A model generated the notes under the pieces. The model saw nothing but the letters and a program-made list of their open reading frames with translations. It made no database searches and was not told where the DNA came from. A stretch of DNA of 64,000 nucleotides from an uncultured Eubacterium sp. (lineage in GTDB: Bacteria > Bacillota > Clostridia > Lachnospirales > Lachnospiraceae): contig CAJUBZ010000007.1 in assembly GCA_910584795.1 (NCBI GenBank), positions 56,455-120,454 on the forward strand, given 5' to 3'. Both the position numbers and the translations under genes were made by a program. Shown here piece by piece: positions 8,951 through 17,296 of the stretch. Numbering within the stretch: the first letter of the stretch is position 1; each line of letters begins with the position of its first letter.

Positions 8951-9089
8951 AACAGTTCAGCCATCAGCTCGAAAATCCTGCGGATTTCCTTCGCTGTGGT
9001 TGTTCATCATATGATATAAAACGCATATGACATATTGCCTGCAAGCAGTCATATGCCATATGCGCCTTATATCGCATGGCTGAACTGTT
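8951..9089 (+). repeat. palindromic element with variable stem, copy 1
   Basis: This 139-bp element is bounded by a perfect 14-bp inverted repeat, AACAGTTCAGCCAT (8951-8964) and ATGGCTGAACTGTT (9076-9089). Inside are a left domain (CAGC...GCTG, 8964-8996, with an AAATCC/GGATTT hairpin) and a long imperfect hairpin (9013-9042 with 9045-9073) capped by an AA loop. A second copy at 44862-45001 shares the ends, CAGCTC, TTCGCTGT, the TCAYCATAT linker and the apex CCTGYAARCAGTC. The stem sequence differs but keeps pairing. No target-site duplication is visible. It lies in the asnS leader, 39 nt before the start codon. Confidence 0.85.
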
Positions 9090-9128
9090 ACCCAAATTGA
9101 TGAATAACGGATTAGGAGATTAAGTGAA

Positions 9129-10529
9129 ATGAGTACTAAAAGTATTGATGTAAGGAAACTGTATAAAACATATGCAGAATTAGGAGGGCAGGAAGTTACT
9201 ATTGCCGGCTGGATTAGAAATATCAGGGATTCTAAAACATTCGGTTTTCTTGTATTAGCAGACGGAACGTTCTTTAATTCTGTTCAGGTGGTATTTAGCA
9301 AGGATGTTGTAGACAATTTTGATGAAATTGCTCATCTTAATGTAGGTGCAGCAGTTTATGCAACGGGAGTTGTAACATTGACACCGAATGCAAAGCAGCC
9401 ATTTGAAATTCAGGCAACAAAGATTGTGGTAGAAGGAACATCCACACCGAATTATCCAATTCAGCCAAAACGTCATTCGATGGAGTTTTTACGTACACAG
9501 TCCCATCTTAGAGCGCGAACAAATACATTCCAGGCTGTATTTAGGGTTCGTTCCCTTTGTGCATATGCAATTCATAAGTTCTTTCAGGAGAGAGATTTCG
9601 TGTATGTGCATACACCGATTATTACGGGAAGTGACTGCGAAGGTGCCGGTGAAATGTTTCAGGTGACAACAATGGATTTAAATAATATTTCAAAGGATGA
9701 GAAGGGAAACATTGAATATTCAGAAGATTTCTTTGGTAAGGCGACAAACCTTACGGTATCAGGTCAGTTAAATGGTGAGACATATGCACAGGCTTTTAAG
9801 AATATTTATACTTTTGGGCCTACATTTAGAGCAGAAAATTCCAATACAACGCGTCATGCAGCAGAATTCTGGATGATTGAGCCGGAGATTTCATTTGCGG
9901 ATCTTGATGATGATATGGCACTTGCAGAGGATATGCTTAAGTATGTGATTAATTATGTTTTAGAGCATGCACCGGAAGAGATGCAGTTCTTTAACCAGTT
10001 TATTGATAAAGGACTTTTGGACAGACTGAATCATGTTGTAACATCTGATTTTGGACGTATCACATATACAGAGGCTATTGCAGAACTTGAGAAACATAAC
10101 GATAAGTTCGAATATAAGGTAAGCTGGGGATGTGATCTTCAGACAGAGCATGAGAGATATCTTACAGAGAAGGTATTTGGTCGTCCGGTATTTGTTACGG
10201 ATTATCCAAAGGAGATTAAAGCATTCTATATGAAATTGAATGAGGATGGAAAAACAGTTGCGGCAATGGATTGTCTTGTGCCGGGAATTGGAGAGATTAT
10301 CGGTGGTTCTCAGAGAGAGGATAATTATGACGTGCTTGTTGAACGAATGAAAGAGTGTGGATTGAAAGAAGAGGATTATGGATTCTATCTTGATCTTCGC
10401 AAATATGGCTCATCACGTCACGCAGGATTTGGTTTAGGTTTTGAGAGATGTGTAATGTACCTTACAGGGATGGGAAATATTCGTGACGTAATTCCTTTCC
10501 CAAGAACAGTAGGAAGTTGCGAACTTTAG
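9129..10529 (+). CDS. asnS: asparaginyl-tRNA synthetase
   Basis: This 466-residue class IIb synthetase charges tRNA-Asn with asparagine. The N-terminal OB-fold anticodon domain (about residues 1-115) is followed by the catalytic core with motif 2 ([19 protein letters not shown]) and motif 3 ([20 protein letters not shown], ending in RDVIPFPR). The length matches bacterial AsnRS. An AGGAG site precedes the ATG. It is followed 45 nt later by asnA, so asparagine synthesis and its use in translation are transcribed together. The leader carries a large palindromic element in place of the expected T-box. Confidence 0.97.
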   Translation: MSTKSIDVRKLYKTYAELGGQEVTIAGWIRNIRDSKTFGFLVLADGTFFNSVQVVFSKDVVDNFDEIAHLNVGAAVYATGVVTLTPNAKQPFEIQATKIVVEGTSTPNYPIQPKRHSMEFLRTQSHLRARTNTFQAVFRVRSLCAYAIHKFFQERDFVYVHTPIITGSDCEGAGEMFQVTTMDLNNISKDEKGNIEYSEDFFGKATNLTVSGQLNGETYAQAFKNIYTFGPTFRAENSNTTRHAAEFWMIEPEISFADLDDDMALAEDMLKYVINYVLEHAPEEMQFFNQFIDKGLLDRLNHVVTSDFGRITYTEAIAELEKHNDKFEYKVSWGCDLQTEHERYLTEKVFGRPVFVTDYPKEIKAFYMKLNEDGKTVAAMDCLVPGIGEIIGGSQREDNYDVLVERMKECGLKEEDYGFYLDLRKYGSSRHAGFGLGFERCVMYLTGMGNIRDVIPFPRTVGSCEL

Positions 10530-10574
10530 GATAAGTGACGGATAGATATGATAAAAAAGCGGGAGGTTTTTGGG

Positions 10575-11585
10575 ATGAGTAGAATGTATATTCCAGAAGG
10601 GTACAAGTCAGCCCTTAACTTAAAAGAAACGCAGATAGCAATAAAAAAAGTAAAGGATTTTTTTCAATCTCAGTTGACAGCACAACTGAATTTGTATCGA
10701 GTAACAGCACCTCTGTTTGTTGAGCCGAAATCCGGACTGAATGACAATTTAAATGGTGTGGAGAGACCGGTTTCTTTCGGAATAAGAGAGCAGCAGGAAG
10801 CAGAAGTTGAAATAGTTCATTCCCTTGCAAAGTGGAAGAGAATGGCTTTAGGACGCTATGGTTTTCGTGTAGGTGAAGGACTTTATACAGATATGAACGC
10901 CATTCGCCGTGATGAGGACACGGACAATATCCACTCTATTTATGTTGATCAATGGGATTGGGAGCGTATTATCGACAAATCTGAACGCAATGAGAAGACT
11001 TTGAAAGAGATTGTAAAATCTGTTTATGAGGCTCTTCGTGTGACAGAGAAATATGTGGCAAATAATTATGACTATGTTCAGTGTATTCTTCCAGAGGAAA
11101 TTCGCTTTATTACAACGCAGGAATTGGAAGACAGATGGCCTGACCTTGATGCACATCAGAGAGAGTATAAGGCTGCAAAAGAATATGGTGCAATTTTCCT
11201 TATGAAGATTGGAGACTTGCTAAAGAGTGGTGAGAAGCATGATGGACGTGCGCCGGACTATGATGACTGGCAGCTTAATGGTGATATCATCGTGTATTAT
11301 CCGGTAAATGATATTTCATTAGAACTCTCATCTATGGGAATTCGCGTGGATGAAGATAGTTTGCGTGAGCAGCTTGAGAAGGCAGGCTGTCAGGAGAGAG
11401 CAGAACTTCCTTTCCAAAAAGCGATTTTAGATAAGAAACTTCCATACACTGTTGGTGGTGGAATCGGACAGAGCCGTATCTGTATGTTCTTTCTTAGAAA
11501 ATGCCATATTGGTGAGGTTCAATGTTCTATCTGGCCAAAAGAGGATATAGAATATGCTGCAAAGAAGGGGATTACGATTCTTTGA
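10575..11585 (+). CDS. asnA: aspartate-ammonia ligase (ammonia-dependent asparagine synthetase)
   Basis: This 336-residue AsnA makes asparagine from aspartate, ammonia and ATP through an aspartyl-AMP intermediate. The conserved start YIPEGYKSALNLKETQ, the class-II-synthetase-like core (SIYVDQWDWE) and the GGGIGQSRICMFFL end are all present. I chose the ATG at 10575 because GGGAGG (10561-10566) lies 8 nt upstream; an earlier in-frame ATG at 10548 lacks one. It forms an operon with asnS. No terminator is evident directly after it. Confidence 0.96.
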   Translation: MSRMYIPEGYKSALNLKETQIAIKKVKDFFQSQLTAQLNLYRVTAPLFVEPKSGLNDNLNGVERPVSFGIREQQEAEVEIVHSLAKWKRMALGRYGFRVGEGLYTDMNAIRRDEDTDNIHSIYVDQWDWERIIDKSERNEKTLKEIVKSVYEALRVTEKYVANNYDYVQCILPEEIRFITTQELEDRWPDLDAHQREYKAAKEYGAIFLMKIGDLLKSGEKHDGRAPDYDDWQLNGDIIVYYPVNDISLELSSMGIRVDEDSLREQLEKAGCQERAELPFQKAILDKKLPYTVGGGIGQSRICMFFLRKCHIGEVQCSIWPKEDIEYAAKKGITIL

Positions 11586-11683
11586 TGGAAATTATGGAGA
11601 TTTGTTCGTTGAGATAAGACAGGGAATATGAAATATTAGAAAATTTTCGAAAAGCCTCACAGTGTTTAAAATAAAATCTCAAA

Positions 11684-11711
11684 TTGACATACTTGGGAAA
11701 AGGAGTAAAAT
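11684..11711 (+). promoter_or_regulatory. promoter for the secreted SGNH-type protein
   Basis: TTGACA (11684-11689), a 16-nt spacer and TAAAAT (11706-11711) lie about 120 nt before the 11836 gene. Confidence 0.5.
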
Positions 11712-11835
11712 AAAAGTGTATTTTTATTATGTATGTGGGGGGATATTAGAGATGACATACAACAAAATTATAATTGAAGAAAGGAGCGTTTTATCAAACC
11801 CCTTTCTAATATTATTTTGATAAACGAAAAACATT

Positions 11836-13038
11836 ATGATAAGAAAACTATGGAAAAAGAATTGTGGAAGGAAAATTATGGCGGGTCTTTTAGCCTGCGC
11901 ATTAATTTTTTCCTGCGTAGGAGTCAGAACAGTCAGGGCTGCTAATAATTGGATGCCGAACATTACAGCCTCTAGTGCTGTGAATAATAAAAAAGAAATA
12001 TTGTGTATTGGCAATAGCATGACATTTTATAACAATACTCCATTTTTGTTGAGAAAAATGACAGGTAGTAATGTTGTAGTAAATTATCTAACTTGGAGTG
12101 GTCAGTCTTTATATAAGCATGGCGAGTGGATTAATAAAGTTTTAAAATCCGGTGGTATTTATAGCAACTTTAAAAACAGTTTGACAACTCAGGATAAAGC
12201 AGCATTAGTTAAGAATGGTGATGCTTCCATTTTTAATGAGGAAAGAGCAAAAAAGAGGTTTAATTGGTATGCCAGTGCACTGTTTAAGGACTATACAAAC
12301 GAAACAAATACAAAACAGTTAACTCCAATTTCATATGATTATGTAGTGTTGCAAGACTTAACTGATAATGTAAAAAATACTACAAACTTTAATTCATATA
12401 TTAATAATTCAAGTGCAGCATTATCCAGAGATTATTTTAAAGCAACATGGAAGGGTGGTTTATGTAGAGTTATTTACGAGTTAAGAAGTAATGGAGCAAC
12501 TCATGGTGCTACAAAATATATAATAAATGCGACATATACTTCAGTGAAAGATAAAAAACTTTCAGCAGCAGAAACATTGCAGACGAAAATCGATAATCAG
12601 GCTGAAAAAATGAAGAATGATTTGGCTAATAGTTTCAATGTTCCGGGAGGTAAGACATATAATTTGGGAAGTGGTGATGTAAAAGTAGCATATACAGGTG
12701 ATGTTGTACTTAGTTACTTACATAATACAAAAGGTAATGGTATTACATGCACAGCAAGTAATATTTCAACGATGATTCATAGTGATTATAAGCATCCAAA
12801 GTATGCAGCTTCTATTATGCAGGCAGCAACAATTTACAGAGTGATTTTTGGTAAATTGCCTTCTTATTTGACATTGACGAGTATTACACCGGCATTTAAT
12901 TTATCCGACTGTCTTGCTGCAGATGCAACGAATCATTTACCTACAAGTAATGATTATACATTTGTGAAAAATAATAATGCAACGTTATATCAATATGTAC
13001 AGAATTATGGACCAACCATAAAAGCTGCTTGGAAATAG
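11836..13038 (+). CDS. secreted SGNH/GDSL-type hydrolase-like protein
   Basis: This 400-residue protein has a signal peptide (basic RKLWKKNCGRK, hydrophobic core, likely cut after VRA near residue 36). The phrase ILCIGNSMTFYNNTPFLL resembles block I of SGNH hydrolases, with Ser in GNS as nucleophile, and HPKYAASIMQAATIYRVIFGK near residue 320 resembles block V with its catalytic His. The DUF4886 branch has this layout. Such enzymes remove acyl groups from polysaccharides or lipids; the substrate here is unknown. The ATG at 11836 gives the full basic n-region; a second ATG at 11878 has a better GGAAGG site but would give a signal without a basic start. Confidence 0.75.
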   Translation: MIRKLWKKNCGRKIMAGLLACALIFSCVGVRTVRAANNWMPNITASSAVNNKKEILCIGNSMTFYNNTPFLLRKMTGSNVVVNYLTWSGQSLYKHGEWINKVLKSGGIYSNFKNSLTTQDKAALVKNGDASIFNEERAKKRFNWYASALFKDYTNETNTKQLTPISYDYVVLQDLTDNVKNTTNFNSYINNSSAALSRDYFKATWKGGLCRVIYELRSNGATHGATKYIINATYTSVKDKKLSAAETLQTKIDNQAEKMKNDLANSFNVPGGKTYNLGSGDVKVAYTGDVVLSYLHNTKGNGITCTASNISTMIHSDYKHPKYAASIMQAATIYRVIFGKLPSYLTLTSITPAFNLSDCLAADATNHLPTSNDYTFVKNNNATLYQYVQNYGPTIKAAWK

Positions 13039-13069
13039 TTTCGTTAGTTGTATTTGAAAAAAAGCGTTG

Positions 13070-13112
13070 AGTGCCGAATATGTAGAACTTCTATATATTC
13101 GGCACTTTTTTA
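13070..13112 (+). terminator. rho-independent terminator
   Basis: AGTGCCGAATAT pairs with ATATTCGGCACT (13070-13106), followed by a T-run. It ends the transcript of the secreted protein and argues against any gene in 13067-13299. Confidence 0.85.
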
Positions 13113-13178
13113 TTATATTTAAAATTCGAAATAATTTTCTAGTGATATTTTGTTATAATATTCGAAATTTCATACAGA

Positions 13179-13209
13179 TTGACACCAGAAGGCCGGTATA
13201 TGATACAAT
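13179..13209 (+). promoter_or_regulatory. promoter for the UvrD-like helicase gene
   Basis: TTGACA (13179-13184) and an extended -10, TGATACAAT (13201-13209), are separated by 19 nt, slightly long. The helicase start is 90 nt downstream. Confidence 0.5.
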
Positions 13210-13299
13210 AGAAATCAAAATAAGAAATAAAGAGGAGAGTATTGTAAAGCTGTTTATTAAATCTTATAAAAAATTCAGCTTAACGAACAAGAGACAACC

Positions 13300-15420
13300 A
13301 TGACATTTGAACAATTTATACAGAAATTTAAAATAGAACTAAATAAACAACAACTTGAAGCGGTACAGTCTATTGACAACCCGACCCTTCTTCTGGCGGT
13401 GCCGGGCAGCGGAAAGACCACCGTGTTGGTTACAAGACTTGGCTATATGATTTATTGTTGCGGAATTCAGCCGGAGCAGATTCTTACTGTAACATATACA
13501 GTGGCAGCCACAAATGATATGCGAAAAAGGTTCGCAGATATATTTGGAAGTGAACTGGCAGACAGACTGGAGTTTCGAACAATTAATGGAATCTGTGCAA
13601 AAATAATTAGTTATTATGGAAAATGCGTAGGCAGGAAAGCATTTGATTTAACAACAGATGAATGCTATAAGACAAAATTATTATCATCAATTTATGTGAA
13701 AATGCTAGAAAAATATCCTACAGAAAATGATTTGAAAAATATCAGCACACAGATTACATATATAAAAAATATGATGCTTACTGAGAGGCAGATAGAAGAG
13801 TTAGGGGAGCAGCAAGATATTCCTCTGCTAAAAATATATAAAGAATATTGTAGTGAAATGCGTTGTCAGTCATTGATGGATTATGATGACCAGATGGTAT
13901 ATGCATTAACAATGCTTAAGAATGCATCGGAAGTTTTAGAACATTTTCAGGAAGTATATCAATACATTTGTGTGGATGAGGCACAGGATACATCTAAAAT
14001 ACAGCATGAGATTATTGCATTACTTGCAAAGAAATATGAAAATTTGTTTATGGTTGGAGATGAAGACCAAAGCATTTATGGATTCCGGGCAGCATATCCA
14101 GAAGCATTATTATCGTTTGAGCAGAATTATCAAAAAGCAAAAGTTCTATTAATGGAAGAGAATTTTCGGTCAAATGCAAAAATTGTAGAAGCAGCAGACC
14201 AGTTTATTCAGAAGAATGAATTACGTCATGAAAAACATATGACAGCATTTAAAAATGAAGGAAGAGATATTCAAGTTATTCCGATAAAAAGCCGTAGGGC
14301 TCAGTATACATATTTAGTTAAAGTTGCAGAGACCTGCCAGATGGAAACCGCAGTATTATATCGTGATAATGAGAGCATTCTTCCGGTAGTAGATTTATTG
14401 GAACGGAAAGGAATCCCGTATAAAATCAAAAATGCAGATATGACATTTTTCTCTCACAGGGTGGTGCTTGATATAGAAAATATTATTAAATTTGCAGCAG
14501 ACCAGACAAACACAGAATTATTTATGCAGATTTATTATAAGATAGGAACCTATATGAGCAAGCTGGCTGCAATGGAGGCATGTAGAATTAGTGAGGAAAA
14601 AAATATATCTGTTTTAGATGCTGCACTGTGCTTCGGAAAGATACCGGCAGGAACACAGAAAGGCATAAGGTCCATACAGACCCATATGAAAGGGGTGTTG
14701 GAGGAGAGAGCAGATAAAGCGGTTTATAGAATTGCACACTTTATGGGGTATAATGAATATTTGGAGAGGGCTCATATTAAATCGGAAAAGGTTCAAATAT
14801 TAGAAGCAATTGCAGCGAATGAGGAATCAGCCCTTGGATTTGTTGAGCGGTTACAGGAACTTTCAAAGTTAATAAAAGAGAAAACTTTTGCACCGAACTG
14901 TAAATTTATTTTGTCAACAATACATTCCAGTAAAGGTTTAGAGTATGATAGAGTTTTTATCATGGATGCAAGAGACGGAATTTTTCCGGAAAAGGTGATA
15001 ACGAATCGTAGAAAAGCCTCAAAAGATGAATTGAAAATATATGAAGAAGAGAGAAGATTATATTATGTTGGAGCGACAAGGGCAAAAGAGATTTTATGTA
15101 TTTTTAAATTCATAGAAGGAGCAACTTTTACCAGTGAGTTTTTAGGGTTAGATATTAGTGCTTATAGTGTGAAAGTACGAAGAAAATGTTCTTTATCACA
15201 GGCAAACGCATTACAAAAGAAACAAGAGAACAACAAGATAACGCAGACAGAATATGTTGATAAACTTCGAGAAATACAAGAAACGGGATTTGTGAGACAT
15301 AAAAAATATGGGCAGGGAAAAGTTCTTTCTGTAAATGGAGATGTTCTTGAAATTGCCTTTGAAGACAAAACGACAAAATGCATGCTTCGGTTTATGATGG
15401 AGCATGAATTGCTATTATAA
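13300..15420 (+). CDS. UvrD/PcrA-like superfamily I DNA helicase
   Basis: This 706-residue 3'-5' DNA helicase has Walker A AVPGSGKTT near residues 33-41, DEAQDTSKIQ (motif II), GDEDQSIYGFRAA (motif III), STIHSSKGLEYDRVF (motif V) and YYVGATRAKE (motif VI). The C-terminus (RHKKYGQGKVLSVNGDVLEIAFED) is a small SH3-like domain as in PcrA. It probably acts in DNA repair or replication restart. The ATG has only a weak ribosome site. The next gene starts right after with a good site, so the two are likely co-transcribed. Confidence 0.92.
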   Translation: MTFEQFIQKFKIELNKQQLEAVQSIDNPTLLLAVPGSGKTTVLVTRLGYMIYCCGIQPEQILTVTYTVAATNDMRKRFADIFGSELADRLEFRTINGICAKIISYYGKCVGRKAFDLTTDECYKTKLLSSIYVKMLEKYPTENDLKNISTQITYIKNMMLTERQIEELGEQQDIPLLKIYKEYCSEMRCQSLMDYDDQMVYALTMLKNASEVLEHFQEVYQYICVDEAQDTSKIQHEIIALLAKKYENLFMVGDEDQSIYGFRAAYPEALLSFEQNYQKAKVLLMEENFRSNAKIVEAADQFIQKNELRHEKHMTAFKNEGRDIQVIPIKSRRAQYTYLVKVAETCQMETAVLYRDNESILPVVDLLERKGIPYKIKNADMTFFSHRVVLDIENIIKFAADQTNTELFMQIYYKIGTYMSKLAAMEACRISEEKNISVLDAALCFGKIPAGTQKGIRSIQTHMKGVLEERADKAVYRIAHFMGYNEYLERAHIKSEKVQILEAIAANEESALGFVERLQELSKLIKEKTFAPNCKFILSTIHSSKGLEYDRVFIMDARDGIFPEKVITNRRKASKDELKIYEEERRLYYVGATRAKEILCIFKFIEGATFTSEFLGLDISAYSVKVRRKCSLSQANALQKKQENNKITQTEYVDKLREIQETGFVRHKKYGQGKVLSVNGDVLEIAFEDKTTKCMLRFMMEHELLL

Positions 15421-15433
15421 AAGGAGTATATGT

Positions 15434-17149
15434 ATGAAGCAATCAAAACAGCAGTTAGTAAAAATTTTAAGAGAAATTGATAATAAAAGTTATCCATTAT
15501 ACAAGCAGCTAAAGGGAAGTTACGACATGACGGGTTTTACTCTTTTCATTGAAAGGGTGCAGGGAGATCCCTTTGCATCTCCTTCTATGATAAGTGTGGA
15601 AGTTACACCGGAAAAAGCAGATTTTCCAAAAGACTTGTATGATACCATGGAAAAGAAAGTGGCGTTGGAAGACCAATTACTCAGGCAGTTTGCAGGGGAA
15701 CTTCGAAAATATTCTTTTCAGGCTAAAGGATCCGGAAAGTCAGGATTTATGGGAGCAGTGGTTCCCGGGCCTGAGATATTAAAACGTACTGGTTGTGAAA
15801 TTAGTAATGTTGGAGCAGTGCGTTTACGTTTAGAAGCCGGATTTCCTGCGAATGGAAGGAGAATTCAGAGTAGACAGCTGGAGAAAATGCTTGTAGAGTT
15901 TTTGCCAAGGGTTGTCTCTAATACGTTGTATTATGACAAGACGAAAGAGAGGCAATATAGGCAGGTCGCCGAACTGGCAGAGGATCAGAGGTTTATTCGT
16001 GGAGAATTAAAGAAGAGAAATCTTGTTGCATTTGTGGCAAATGGAGCGATACTTCCAAGAGAATCCGGAGTGAGCAGCAGACCCATGAAACAGGCAGTAG
16101 CGTTTGAATCTCCAAAATCTTTAGAGATAACATTACAGCTTCCCAACAAGGGAGAAATAAAAGGAATGGGAATCCCACAGGGAATTACCATGATTGTTGG
16201 AGGTGGATTTCATGGAAAATCCACGTTGCTTAAGGCGTTGGAAGTTGGAGTATATAACCATGTTTTTGGAGATGGACGGGAGTATGTAATCACAGATGAA
16301 TCGGCAGTAAAACTTCGTGCAGAGGATGGACGGAGTATTCAGCAGGTGGATATTTCTATGTTTATTAACAATCTGCCTAATGGAAAAGATACTTCTTGTT
16401 TTTCTACAGAAGATGCTAGTGGAAGTACTTCTCAGGCAGCAAATGTTGTGGAAGCTATGGAGGCAGGCAGCAAATTATTTTTAGTAGATGAGGATACTAG
16501 TGCGACGAATTTTATGATTCGTGATGAGCTGATGCAGAAAGTGGTTCATAGCAATATGGAGCCAATTACACCGTTTTCACTTCGTGTAAGACAGCTCTAC
16601 GAAAAAGCACATATTTCAACAATTCTTGTGGCAGGGAGTTCTGGAAGTTATTTTTATGAGGCAGACCACATAATTCAGATGAAGGAATATCAGCCGGAAG
16701 ACATAACAGAGATGGCGAAAGCTGCAGCACAGAAATTTGCCATATTAGAAAATGATAATAGGTCATTGGAGAATGAAAAAGTTTCTGAACTTTTGATTCC
16801 GGATTTTTCAAAATCACGTATATGGTTGAAGAAAGCAGATATGAGAGACCGTGTAAAAATGAAAGTTATGGGCAGAGACAGCATCTCTATTAATAAAGAA
16901 ACAATAGATTTGCGTTATGTAGAACAGTTGGTTGACACAGGACAGTTGGCAGGAATAGCAAATATTGTCTGGTATATACGCACACACTTACTTTCAGAGG
17001 ATATGTCTATGACGGAAATGGTTAATCAAATAGAAGAACTTTTGAAAACTTCTGGATTTGAAAAAATTTGTGCAGGAAGAGTTCCGGGGAATTTAACAGT
17101 TCCAAGAAGACAAGAAATATTTGCGTGTATGAATCGGTGGAGATATTAA
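15434..17149 (+). CDS. ABC_ATPase family P-loop protein
   Basis: This 571-residue protein belongs to the PF09818 family, predicted ATPases of the ABC class. Walker A is GGGFHGKSTLLKALE near residue 258, and FLVDEDTSATNFMIRD is the Walker B region. These proteins are soluble and have no transporter partner; their cellular role is unknown. AAGGAG (15421-15426) sits 7 nt before the ATG at 15434, 13 nt after the helicase stop, so I chose that start over an upstream in-frame codon. Linkage to the helicase suggests a nucleic-acid-related job, which is inference. Confidence 0.88.
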   Translation: MKQSKQQLVKILREIDNKSYPLYKQLKGSYDMTGFTLFIERVQGDPFASPSMISVEVTPEKADFPKDLYDTMEKKVALEDQLLRQFAGELRKYSFQAKGSGKSGFMGAVVPGPEILKRTGCEISNVGAVRLRLEAGFPANGRRIQSRQLEKMLVEFLPRVVSNTLYYDKTKERQYRQVAELAEDQRFIRGELKKRNLVAFVANGAILPRESGVSSRPMKQAVAFESPKSLEITLQLPNKGEIKGMGIPQGITMIVGGGFHGKSTLLKALEVGVYNHVFGDGREYVITDESAVKLRAEDGRSIQQVDISMFINNLPNGKDTSCFSTEDASGSTSQAANVVEAMEAGSKLFLVDEDTSATNFMIRDELMQKVVHSNMEPITPFSLRVRQLYEKAHISTILVAGSSGSYFYEADHIIQMKEYQPEDITEMAKAAAQKFAILENDNRSLENEKVSELLIPDFSKSRIWLKKADMRDRVKMKVMGRDSISINKETIDLRYVEQLVDTGQLAGIANIVWYIRTHLLSEDMSMTEMVNQIEELLKTSGFEKICAGRVPGNLTVPRRQEIFACMNRWRY

Positions 17150-17208
17150 AAAAGTTAAAAATGAAAAACTTATTCTTGTTCATTTATTCTAGTCCAATCT
17201 CCCTGAAC

Positions 17209-17218
17209 GTGATACAAT
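17209..17218 (+). promoter_or_regulatory. extended -10 promoter of the asparagine-synthetase-like gene
   Basis: GTGATACAAT gives an extended -10 (TGATACAAT) with a poor -35. The predicted leader of about 70 nt contains CCAATT/AATTGG, an inverted repeat around 17253-17270 that could bind a regulator. Confidence 0.4.
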
Positions 17219-17296
17219 GGGACTATAAAATTTTCAGAAAGGAAAAGTATAACCCAATTACCCTAAATTGGATAGTTGTATTATACGAGAACACAC

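Noticed and set aside
8951..9089. The element as a transcription terminator
   Set aside because: No T-run follows the hairpin, and the conserved left domain is not needed for a terminator.
8722..9128. T-box riboswitch before asnS
   Set aside because: The conserved antiterminator sequence and specifier loop could not be found.
13067..13303. 78-codon frame between the SGNH-type gene and the UvrD-like helicase
   Set aside because: It contains a strong terminator hairpin (13070-13106) and the helicase promoter (13179-13209), and it encodes no recognisable protein.
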